From: Fibrella aquatilis
GTDB taxonomy: Bacteria > Bacteroidota > Bacteroidia > Cytophagales > Spirosomataceae
NCBI RefSeq assembly: GCF_017353255.1
Contig: NZ_JAFMYU010000018.1
Span: 94,577-158,576 of the forward strand
Direction: 5' to 3'
Length of the DNA: 64,000 nt
Shown here: piece after piece, positions 9,284-16,895 of the stretch
Layout of the letters: each line of letters opens with the position of its first letter
Position numbering within the stretch: position 1 is the stretch's first letter
The notes under the pieces: generated by a model
The model's input: the letters and a program-made list of their open reading frames with translations, nothing else
What the model was told of the DNA's origin: nothing
The model's database searches: none
Position numbers and translations under genes: made by a program

Positions 9284-10270
9284 ATGACCAACCGCGCCAG
9301 ACTCCACGTTATTCTTCTCTGCCTGTTAGTAACCACGGTGGCCACGGCTCAGACGGCCCAAAACACGTCTGGAAATCCGATTTTCCCCGGTTGGTATGCC
9401 GACCCGGAGGCCATCATTTTTGGCAAGACCTACTGGATATACCCCACCTATTCGGACAAGTATGAGAAGCAGACATTCATGGACGCGTTCTCGTCGAATG
9501 ATCTGATTACCTGGACGAAGCACCCGCGCATTGTGGATACCACGAGTATCAAATGGGCGAAGAAGGCCTTGTGGGCACCTGCCGTGGTGGAGAAAAAGGG
9601 CAAGTACTACCTCTTTTTCGGGGCCAACGATGTGCATGAAGGTGAGGTGGGTGGCATTGGCGTAGCCGTAGCCAACTCGCCCGCCGGGCCATTTAAAGAC
9701 TTGTTGGGCAAGCCACTCATCGGCCAGATTCATAACAAAGCGCAGCCTATCGACCAGTTTGTTTTTCGGGACAAAGACGGCAAAGAATACCTCATCTACG
9801 GCGGCTGGGGCCATTGTAACATCGCGCAGCTCAAACCCGACTATACCGGGTTCATTCCCTTCGGCAACGGCACCACGTTCCGCGAGATAACCCCTCAGAA
9901 CTACGTAGAAGGGCCGACTATGTTCATCAGGAATGGGCAGTATTACTTCATGTGGTCGGAAGGAGGCTGGACAGGCCCGAATTATTCAGTAGCCTATGCC
10001 GTAGCCGATTCGCCGTTTGGGCCGTTTCGCCGGGTGGGTAAAATTTTGCAGCAGGACCCCACCGTGGCTACCGGCGCGGGGCATCACTCGGTCATCAACG
10101 TTCCTGGTACCGATGAATGGTACATTGTCTACCACCGCCGCCCCCTCACCGAAACCGACGGCAATCATCGCGAAACCTGCATCGACCGGATGTATTTCGA
10201 TGAAAAGGGCCAGATTCAACCCGTCAAAATCACCAAAGAAGGTGTGGCGAGTCGGGTGATTGGGAGGTAG
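9284..10270 (+). CDS. Secreted glycoside hydrolase family 43 enzyme
   Basis: 328 aa with an N-terminal signal peptide (hydrophobic run LHVILLCLLVTTVATAQ). GH43 five-bladed propeller features are visible: catalytic-base Asp in GWYADPEAI (about residue 42), the pKa-modulating Asp in the IDQFVFRDKDGKEYL region (about 165), and general-acid Glu in YVEGPTMF (about 212). The family contains beta-xylosidases, arabinofuranosidases and arabinanases acting on plant polysaccharides; the specificity cannot be read from sequence alone. It lies near an FG-GAP lipoprotein and a broken GH29 gene, fitting a carbohydrate-scavenging cluster. Confidence 0.9.
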   Translation: MTNRARLHVILLCLLVTTVATAQTAQNTSGNPIFPGWYADPEAIIFGKTYWIYPTYSDKYEKQTFMDAFSSNDLITWTKHPRIVDTTSIKWAKKALWAPAVVEKKGKYYLFFGANDVHEGEVGGIGVAVANSPAGPFKDLLGKPLIGQIHNKAQPIDQFVFRDKDGKEYLIYGGWGHCNIAQLKPDYTGFIPFGNGTTFREITPQNYVEGPTMFIRNGQYYFMWSEGGWTGPNYSVAYAVADSPFGPFRRVGKILQQDPTVATGAGHHSVINVPGTDEWYIVYHRRPLTETDGNHRETCIDRMYFDEKGQIQPVKITKEGVASRVIGR

Positions 10271-10276
10271 GGCAAT

Positions 10277-10361
10277 GCACAATGAATAATGTACAATGTA
10301 CAATGGTCTGCGTACGCGTAATGCTCGTGTGCAAGCCATTGTACATTATTCATTGTACATT
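10277..10361. repeat. Palindromic element (CAATGAATAATGTACAATG arms)
   Basis: A 19-nt arm at 10280-10298 is perfectly inverted at 10337-10355, with a spacer of about 40 nt. The same arm sequence recurs at 58721-58794. The right arm overlaps the 3' end of the minus-strand FG-GAP gene and supplies its last codons and TGA stop. Confidence 0.85.
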
Positions 10362-13300
10362 AACCTGCCCCACCACCGGGCCGTTGTTGCAGGCGCCAAC
10401 CACCAATGTGCCTGCACGGGTGGGTAGGGCCAATAGCCGCCGCAGATCGCCGGTGAGGAAGAGGCCGCTTTGCTGGCCCGGCATGGGTACGAATTGACCT
10501 TTGCCCCGTCCCGTAAGTAGCAATCCCCGTCCGGCATCGCAGCGGCCCTGCTGCGCGCGAAGGGGGTAATAGTTGCCTGCCAGCAGAATATCGGGGGTAC
10601 CGTCGTGGGTGAAATCCTGTATTATAAAGCCCTGAACAGTAGACAGTTGCGCCTCGGCAGGTAGGGCACGCAGCCGAAATTTTCCGCTGCCTAGATTCTC
10701 TAATAGGCAACTGCTGAGGGTATTGACGGTCAGTTCCCGCGCGTTGGCCAGCGCGTCGGCATCGAACATGGTCTCTGCGGTGGCTTTGGCGTAGTCGGCA
10801 TAGCGGACGTACCGCTTGCGGAGGCCATTGATCTGATCGAGCAGTTCGTCGCGCGAGGCGAGGGGAATATGAGTGCCGCCAATGCGCTGGCACATGATGG
10901 GGTCTACGCGACCATCCTGGTTGAAGTCGGCCGACAAGAGCGTGAGGGTGGTGTCGCCGCGGGCTTTCCACTGCACGTTTTCGCCGAGGTTGCCAAGCAG
11001 AAAATCCACGTCGCCATCGCCGTCGAGGTCATGGGGCACAATGCACGTCCAGAGGCCCCCGGTCTGCGCCAGCCCCGCTGTTTGGGCATCGGCTTCGGTG
11101 AGTTTGCCCGCTTTGTTCCGAAACAGCTTTACCGGCATCCAGTCGCCCACCAGCAGCAGGTCGGGGCGGCGGTCCTGATCAAGGTCGGTCCAGGTAGCGC
11201 CCGTCACCATGCCCGGCGTAAGGGTTTGCGCTATCGAAAAATGGGGCCTGCCGCCCGCCTGTCCGTCGTTTTTGAGCAGGTAGGAGGGGGCTGCCACCGA
11301 AAACTGCCCCGGTACGCCCCGCCCGCCCACAAACAGATCGAGGTCGCCGTCGGCATCATAATCTGCCGCCACCACGCAACTGCCGGGGCTGGTTTCGGCG
11401 GGTAGCGTGCCAGCAGGGGCCAACGTAAACCGACCGCCGTTGTTGAGCCACAGTTGGTCCTGATAGGCCGGTGAACCGGGGGCATATTCGTTGCCGCCGC
11501 GCACCACATACAGGTCGGCATCATGATCGCCGTCGGCATCGAAAAAGAGGGCGGCCACGGCGTCGGCGGGTGGGTTCATACCGGTTTCTACGGCGGGTAA
11601 TGTGCTGGGCGGTGCGGGCGAAAACTGACCGTTGCCCTGTTGCCAAAACAGCTGCGACGGTTGCCCCGTGGCCCCGCCCACAAACAGGTCGGTCAGGCCG
11701 TCGCCGTTCACGTCGGCGCTAGACAGGGCGGGACCCTGCCGCGACAGCTGGTACGGAATGAGCGGCTCCTGCTTGAAATCGACGTAGGGGTTTTCGTGGT
11801 GAACAAACGAAATGCCCGCATCGTCTGGTGGCCCAAAAAGGCTATTCTGGGCCACCGATGAGGTTTTTTCGGGCGAAATTGCCTCCGACTGTTGTACCGT
11901 GAGGATCGTATTGGGTGCTACGTTTGGCATTACGCTCACCCGTCCGTCGGGCCAGCGCACGTTCACCTGAACAGGTTCCTTACCCGCGCCAAGCCCCACC
12001 GTCAGCACCGGTGCCACGGCCGACTGGAAGCCCCGCGTGGGTATGAGTTCTTGAGTTTGTTGCAGACTACCCCGCGTAACCGTGACCAGTGCGCCCACCC
12101 CAAAACGGTTGCCGCCTTCGCCCGCCAGCCGGATGGTAAGGTGCTGATTAGCAAACTGTTGAGCAGCATTATTCTGGTAGATAGCTGCTGGGGCGTTGGT
12201 GTTGTTGATCACCAGGTCCAGGTCGCCGTCGTTGTCCAGATCAGCGTAGGCCGCCCCGGTCGATACCATCCCTTCGGCCAGGCCCCAACGCTGGGTAACG
12301 TCGTCGAAATGAAGGCCGTCGCGGTTGTGGAAAGCTACGTTGTCGGTGGGGGTGGCGGGGAGTTTGGCAATGAGGTCGGCGGTCGGCAGGTTTTTCATCC
12401 TGTCGGCGTCGGTAGCCACTGCTTTCCCCTGCGCCATGGCCTGCTCTTTGGCCGTTTCGACATCGTATTTCAGGAAATCGAGGCTCGTGAAATCGCGCGG
12501 AATACCGTTGGTGATGTACAGGTCTTTCCGCCCGTCGTTATCAAAATCGGCCAGCAGCGCCGACCAGCTCCAGTCCGTGTTCGATATGCCCGATAGCTGC
12601 CCCGTTTCGGAGAAAGAAGGCGCGGAGAGCGAAGAGCGAAGGGCGTGGGGCTGAGAGCTAGGGGCAGAGAGCGTGGAGTTAGCTATCCCCTGGCTCTCTG
12701 CTCTACGCTCTCTGCTCTTGTCTCCCCTGTTTAGTTGCAACATATTCCGCATGTGCTGGTAGCCGAAGCCGCTGTCGACCATGAGTTGCACGCGGTCGTA
12801 TTCGTCGGGGCCTTTCAGCAATTTCTGGCGTTCCCACGAGGCGGGGAGCATGTCGGTGGTGACGATATCGGGCAGGCCGTCGTTGTTTACGTCGGCCACG
12901 TCGATGCCCATGGTGTTGCGCGAGAGGTGCGCAAAGGCCGATTTCGTGGCCTCGATGAAGTGGCCGTGCTCATCGTTGACGTAGAAATAGTCCTGCTCTT
13001 CGTAGTCGTTGCCCACATACAGGTCGGGCCACCCGTCGCCGGTCAGGTCGCTCACCGCCACTCCCAGCCCGAAGTTGATACCGCCCCCGTGAATGCCCGC
13101 CTCGTCGGAGACGTCAGTGAAGTGCCCCCCTTCGTTCCTATACAACCGATTCCCAAAATACGGATGACGCTGGTTGCGGAGTTTGTGGGTGTTGAAAAAC
13201 GGCGAATAGAACATGTTGCCGTGGTTGACCAGAAACATATCCAGATCACCGTCGCGGTCGTAGTCGAAAAAGCTGGCCTGCGTAGAAAACGTGCCGGGGG

Positions 13301-13823
13301 CGTCGAGGCCGTATTCGGCAGCGCGTTCGGTGAAGGTGGGCACATCGCCGGGCTTTCGGCAGTTGTTGATAAACAGCTGGTTAGCTCGTGCTGCCGGGTC
13401 GCTGAGCGCCGAATAGCAGACGTAGATATCCAGCCAGCCATCGGCATTCACGTCGGCCATGGTTACGCCCGTTTTCCAGTGCCCACGCCGCCCGGCCGCG
13501 TGCGCGGTTTCGGTCACGTCATCAAACACCAGCGCCGTTTCGCCCGGTCCCTGTTTGGGGACTGATCGATTCAGGTACAATTTGTTATCGACTTGGTTGC
13601 CAGATAAATAGATGTCGGCCAGGCCGTCGTTGTTGAGATCGCCGGTGGCTACGCCGCCGCCGTTATACATGTACTCGTAAGCCAGAATGTTCTGGTCGGC
13701 GGTTTCGGTAACGGTGTTGGCAAACGTAACGTGGGTGTCGGCAGCGTCGAGGGCCGTGAAGAGGGTTGGGGCGGTCTGTTGACAACCGGTCAGGAGCAGG
13801 GTCAGGAAAACGAAAGAGCGCAT
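10350..13823 (-). CDS. FG-GAP/VCBS repeat lipoprotein with ASPIC/UnbV domain
   Basis: 1157 aa. The N-terminus MRSFVFLTLLLTGCQQT is a lipoprotein signal with lipobox LTGC, so the protein is probably anchored to the outer membrane. Repeated calcium-binding blades of the type GDLNNDGLADIYLSG, DVNADGWLDIYVC and DFDNDGRKDLYITNG are spread along it. An ASPIC/UnbV module with VNVRWPDGRVSVM lies near residue 620. Such proteins often accompany glycan uptake genes in Bacteroidetes; the ligand is unknown. Odd features: about 36 residues near residue 385 come from a palindromic insert (12600-12730), and the last three residues plus the stop are encoded by another palindromic element. Confidence 0.88.
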   Translation of the reverse strand: MRSFVFLTLLLTGCQQTAPTLFTALDAADTHVTFANTVTETADQNILAYEYMYNGGGVATGDLNNDGLADIYLSGNQVDNKLYLNRSVPKQGPGETALVFDDVTETAHAAGRRGHWKTGVTMADVNADGWLDIYVCYSALSDPAARANQLFINNCRKPGDVPTFTERAAEYGLDAPGTFSTQASFFDYDRDGDLDMFLVNHGNMFYSPFFNTHKLRNQRHPYFGNRLYRNEGGHFTDVSDEAGIHGGGINFGLGVAVSDLTGDGWPDLYVGNDYEEQDYFYVNDEHGHFIEATKSAFAHLSRNTMGIDVADVNNDGLPDIVTTDMLPASWERQKLLKGPDEYDRVQLMVDSGFGYQHMRNMLQLNRGDKSRERRAESQGIANSTLSAPSSQPHALRSSLSAPSFSETGQLSGISNTDWSWSALLADFDNDGRKDLYITNGIPRDFTSLDFLKYDVETAKEQAMAQGKAVATDADRMKNLPTADLIAKLPATPTDNVAFHNRDGLHFDDVTQRWGLAEGMVSTGAAYADLDNDGDLDLVINNTNAPAAIYQNNAAQQFANQHLTIRLAGEGGNRFGVGALVTVTRGSLQQTQELIPTRGFQSAVAPVLTVGLGAGKEPVQVNVRWPDGRVSVMPNVAPNTILTVQQSEAISPEKTSSVAQNSLFGPPDDAGISFVHHENPYVDFKQEPLIPYQLSRQGPALSSADVNGDGLTDLFVGGATGQPSQLFWQQGNGQFSPAPPSTLPAVETGMNPPADAVAALFFDADGDHDADLYVVRGGNEYAPGSPAYQDQLWLNNGGRFTLAPAGTLPAETSPGSCVVAADYDADGDLDLFVGGRGVPGQFSVAAPSYLLKNDGQAGGRPHFSIAQTLTPGMVTGATWTDLDQDRRPDLLLVGDWMPVKLFRNKAGKLTEADAQTAGLAQTGGLWTCIVPHDLDGDGDVDFLLGNLGENVQWKARGDTTLTLLSADFNQDGRVDPIMCQRIGGTHIPLASRDELLDQINGLRKRYVRYADYAKATAETMFDADALANARELTVNTLSSCLLENLGSGKFRLRALPAEAQLSTVQGFIIQDFTHDGTPDILLAGNYYPLRAQQGRCDAGRGLLLTGRGKGQFVPMPGQQSGLFLTGDLRRLLALPTRAGTLVVGACNNGPVVGQVNVQ
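12600..12730. repeat. Palindromic insert carried in frame inside the FG-GAP gene
   Basis: An imperfect inverted repeat of GAGAGCG-type sequence: left part about 12625-12664, right part about 12687-12714. It encodes the segment KSRERRAESQGIANS...SSLSAPSF, rich in Ser/Arg, between the conserved MLQLNRG and FSETGQLSGISNTDWSW stretches. Family members normally run straight through here with about ten residues. No stop codon or frameshift results. Confidence 0.75.
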
Positions 13824-13887
13824 GGTTAAAAGTACAGTCTACGTCGACGCAGGTGTTATGTTGCGTCGGTAAAACGTGAAAGATCGT

Positions 13888-15098
13888 ATGCATTACCGTT
13901 TATTGTTGCTTGCCTGCCTGGCCCGGACGGTGTCGGCTCAGTCTATTGGCGGTGGTGAACTTAACCCCGGCATCTACACGAATCGGGCGGCGTTGGCGCG
14001 GTTTCAGCAGGCTCGGGTGGGCGTGAGCATCCACTGGGGGCCAAACGTAACTGGTGGCCGCGAGATCAGCTGGTCGCGCGGAAAGGAGACGCCCAAGGCA
14101 GTTTATGATGCTTATTATCAGTCGTTTAACCCAACGCGTTATAACGCCGACGAGTGGGCGAAGCTGTTTACCGACTTTGGGGTAAAGTATGTCGTATTCA
14201 CCACCAAAACTCCACCCTCGACTGGTATCATCCCGACTACCAGCCTTATGGGCACGGTGGCCCCGGCAACCTGTTTCCCCGGCAGGCCGACACCCCCAAC
14301 CTGAACCGCTATTGGATACACGCCCGCAATCAGTTGCGCGAGTTGGTCAACGATTACCACACGCAGATCATCCAGTTCGACGGCGACTGGGACAGCACCT
14401 GGACCCACGAAGTAGGGAGCCATATGTATGTCTACCTGCGGAAGCTCAACGACAGCCTGCTCATCAACAACCGCACCGACAAAAGCCGTTATCCGCCCCC
14501 GCCCCACAAAACCAAAGGCCCCTGGCGCGCCGACCTCTTTGCCGGCGATTTTGAAGAGCGCGAGCGGATCACGACAAATTTCGAGGCTGTTCAGCCCGAC
14601 GCGCTGGGTAAGTCGCCCTACCCCTGGCAGGCCTGGGTCACCCTCGACCGGTCGCAATGGTCCTGGAAACCGGCGTTTACGTTTATGAGTGCTCAGGAAC
14701 TGGTCGTTGACCTGCTCCGCACCGTTGGCGATGGCGGCAATTACCTCATCAACGTTGGCCCCCGCCCCGACGGCCGCTTTGAACCCGAAGCCGAAAAGAC
14801 CCTGCGCGAGGCGGGCAAATGGGTGAAAAAATACGCCTCGGCCATCTACGGTACCGACGGTGGCCCTTTTGTACAGGAGGGGTCGTTTACGAGCACAAAA
14901 CGGGGCAAAACCATCCATCTTTTTGTCTACAACCCCGCCCTCGGCACCATCACCCTGCCCACGGAAACCCTCCGCATCAAAGCCATTCGCAACGAGGCGC
15001 AGCAGCCGGTGCCATTTACGCAACAGGGAAAGCAGACGGTAATCACCCTCCGCACCCGCGCCCCGTTTTTGCAAAAACTAACTATTGACGTTCAGTAA
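13888..15098 (+). pseudogene. GH29 alpha-L-fucosidase broken by an internal frame-shifting deletion
   Basis: A signal peptide (YRLLLLACLARTVSAQ) begins the first part, which continues to GVKYVVFTTK at about 14207. The normal next block of GH29 (HHDGF and some 45 residues) is missing. Sequence resumes in another frame with STLDWYHPDYQPYG and runs to the stop at 15096-15098. The downstream part keeps the nucleophile region IIQFDGDWDSTW, GGNYLINVGPRPDGR and the C-terminal beta domain. Loss of the HHDGF block and of frame should abolish activity. An assembly error is possible, but the joint falls at a clean point. It would have been a secreted fucosidase working with the GH43 enzyme. Confidence 0.85.
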
Positions 15099-15109
15099 CG
15101 GTTGACCCT

Positions 15110-15652
15110 ATGGACAACGAGACCCATTTCCGGGGTATATACCGAATCGATTCAGCGCGATTAATCGACTATGATTACGGGTCAAATGGTATCTATTTCG
15201 TCACGATCTGCACGCGTAACCGGGCCTGTTTTTTCGGCGATATTGAGGAAGGGCCAACTGGTCATTTCCTGAACCCAACGTGCCTTGGTCAGCAGGCGAT
15301 TGATTGTTGGCTGGCCATCCCGGATCATTTTCCGTTTGTCATTCTAGACGAATTTCAGGTCATGCCTAACCATATACATGGCCTGCTATGGATTGATAAG
15401 CCGGATTATGACGACTGGCAGCCAAATGCCTTTGGCCCACAGAGTAAAAACCTCGCCTCGATCCTGCGGGGTTATAAAATCGGTGTGACTAAATATGCCA
15501 CTAATGAAGGCATTGATTTCGGCTGGCAACCCCGCTTCCATGACCGCGTGGTTCGCGACGCCAACGAATTAGCCCGCATCCGCCACTACATTGTGCAGAA
15601 CCCCGCCAACTGGAAGCGCGACAAAAATAATCTGGATGGTTTGTTCATGTAG
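15110..15652 (+). CDS. REP-associated tyrosine transposase (RAYT, Y1/IS200-like)
   Basis: 180 aa, complete. It has the Y1 transposase fold marks: GIYFVTICTRNRACFFG near residue 25, the metal-binding HxH in MPNHIHGLLW (about residue 90) and the candidate catalytic Tyr in ARIRHYIVQNPANWKRD near residue 160. RAYTs cleave and move REP hairpins and are usually domesticated single-copy genes. Several REP-like hairpins directly follow (15664-15931) and one more lies at 28698, so these are its likely substrates. It starts 11 bp after the broken GH29 gene and precedes the defence island. Confidence 0.92.
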   Translation: MDNETHFRGIYRIDSARLIDYDYGSNGIYFVTICTRNRACFFGDIEEGPTGHFLNPTCLGQQAIDCWLAIPDHFPFVILDEFQVMPNHIHGLLWIDKPDYDDWQPNAFGPQSKNLASILRGYKIGVTKYATNEGIDFGWQPRFHDRVVRDANELARIRHYIVQNPANWKRDKNNLDGLFM

Positions 15653-15663
15653 GTGTGTGCTTG

Positions 15664-15833
15664 TATTGCTGACGCGCGTGGGCTGACGCCTGTAGAGACC
15701 GGTCCGCCGGATGGTTACGCCGCCGGATGGTACGCCGATAAATGATTTTACCCGTCCAAATATCCACGTTGATTGCTGACTCAGGCGTATTGCTGACGCG
15801 TGTGTAGAGACGCAAAATCTTGCGTCTCTACGG
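15664..15833. repeat. REP-like hairpins: degenerate copy and copy with AATC loop
   Basis: Units start with TATTGCTGACGCG at 15664 and 15788. The second is complete at 15789-15833: a 12-bp stem GTAGAGACGCAA / TTGCGTCTCTAC with loop AATC. The first is disrupted by the ACCGGTCCGCCGGATGG element (15698-15714). Together with 15887-15931 they occupy most of the 350-bp gap after the RAYT gene. Confidence 0.85.
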
Positions 15834-15886
15834 ACCCGGACGGTTTTTGCACCACCCATAGGGGAAAAAATCTTGATAATCAGCGC

Positions 15887-15931
15887 ATTGCTGACGCACG
15901 TGTAGAGACGCAAGATTTTGCGTCTCTACGG
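15887..15931. repeat. REP-like hairpin, left copy flanking the defence island
   Basis: Same stem GTAGAGACGCAA / TTGCGTCTCTAC (15902-15913 and 15918-15929), here with loop GATT, preceded by TTGCTGACGCACGT. The 44 nt at 15888-15931 are identical to 28698-28741 on the other side of the Ssp island. Confidence 0.9.
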
Positions 15932-15968
15932 GGCGGCACATTCCCCAGCGCGGGGGCAGAAAAGGCCG

Positions 15969-15976
15969 TAGATTTG
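15969..15976 (+). promoter_or_regulatory. Possible -7 box (TAGATTTG) for the ssp operon
   Basis: It matches the Bacteroidetes -7 consensus TAnnTTTG exactly and lies 25 nt before the sspB ATG. No convincing TTTG -33 box is found at the expected distance, so this is tentative. Confidence 0.4.
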
Positions 15977-16001
15977 GGTAATTGATCTACCCGTAACACC
16001 T

Positions 16002-16895
16002 ATGGTTTTTCTAGCACCTCCTCCGCCCAAACTATCTTTTTCTGGCCACGACTCGTTCCAATGCCGGGGATTATGGCTCAAGAAAGGCTTCGATTTTCTG
16101 GAGGCAGGCAACTCGTTTACTAGCGAAGAGGCGGTGATGAAGCTTGGTGTGGGCAAAAATATGGTCAACGCTATTCGGTATTGGCTTCGGGCTTTTGGCT
16201 TGACCAAAGACGGCGACCGCCCCACCGACCTTGCCCGTAAACTGCTCAACGATACTAACGGGTGGGACCCGTACTTGGAAGACAAAGCCTCACTGTGGCT
16301 GTTGCACTTCGAACTCGTTCGCTACCAACGCGCCTCTACCTACCACCTGATTTTTAATGGGCTTCGGCGCGATAAGATTGAGTTTACTAAAACGCATTTC
16401 TTCACCTACGCCACCCGGCAGGCCGCCTCGCAGGGCGAATCGACAAACGAAAACACGGTGAAGGCCGATTTTGAGGTCTTCACGAAGATGTACACCCGCA
16501 CGGAGGCACAGCAGAAAGATCGTGATGAGAGTTCATCAGGGCTACTGACCGACCTTGCTCTTGTGCAGTCGTTTCGTCGGCCTAAGCAGGAAGAATACTA
16601 CAGCATTATCAACGACGACCGGCCTGATTTGCCCGACGAAGTGCTACTGTACGGTATGCTGAGGCAGATGGACTCGTTTTCGATGTCTGTCAACTTCAAC
16701 ACGCTGCTGTCAGACGATTTTCAGGTTGGGACCGTCTTTGCGCTGAATTCGTCGGGGTTGTATGCTAAGCTGGAGCGCATTGCCGCAAACCGCGATAACC
16801 ACGCTGTGTTCAGCGATCAGGCGGGAATCCGCGAACTGTCATTTACCAAACGCCTCGACCCTCCCACCGTTTTAGCTACTTACTATGCCCGCTAA
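16002..16895 (+). CDS. sspB: SspB-like DUF4007 protein (DNA phosphorothioation nickase)
   Basis: 297 aa. The opening block KLSFSGHDSFQCRGLWLKKGFDFL is the DUF4007 signature, followed by VGKNMVNAIRYWLRAFGL, a winged-helix-like segment, and LWLLHFELVRYQRASTYHLIFN. In the SspABCD system the DUF4007 protein SspB is a DNA nickase that works with SspC and SspD to put sulfur into one DNA strand. Here it is first in an operon: it overlaps sspC by 11 bp, and sspC overlaps sspD by 4 bp. No sspA cysteine desulfurase is present, which is common for sspBCD cassettes; a housekeeping IscS/SufS could serve. The assignment rests on family and order. Confidence 0.87.
   Translation: MVFLAPPPPKLSFSGHDSFQCRGLWLKKGFDFLEAGNSFTSEEAVMKLGVGKNMVNAIRYWLRAFGLTKDGDRPTDLARKLLNDTNGWDPYLEDKASLWLLHFELVRYQRASTYHLIFNGLRRDKIEFTKTHFFTYATRQAASQGESTNENTVKADFEVFTKMYTRTEAQQKDRDESSSGLLTDLALVQSFRRPKQEEYYSIINDDRPDLPDEVLLYGMLRQMDSFSMSVNFNTLLSDDFQVGTVFALNSSGLYAKLERIAANRDNHAVFSDQAGIRELSFTKRLDPPTVLATYYAR

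Noticed and set aside
12735..13565. 276-codon plus-strand frame opposite the FG-GAP gene
   Set aside because: Antisense shadow; the minus strand shows clear FG-GAP motifs.
15664..15931. Possible CRISPR array
   Set aside because: Units are hairpins of uneven spacing with few copies and no cas genes; they are REP-like repeats.
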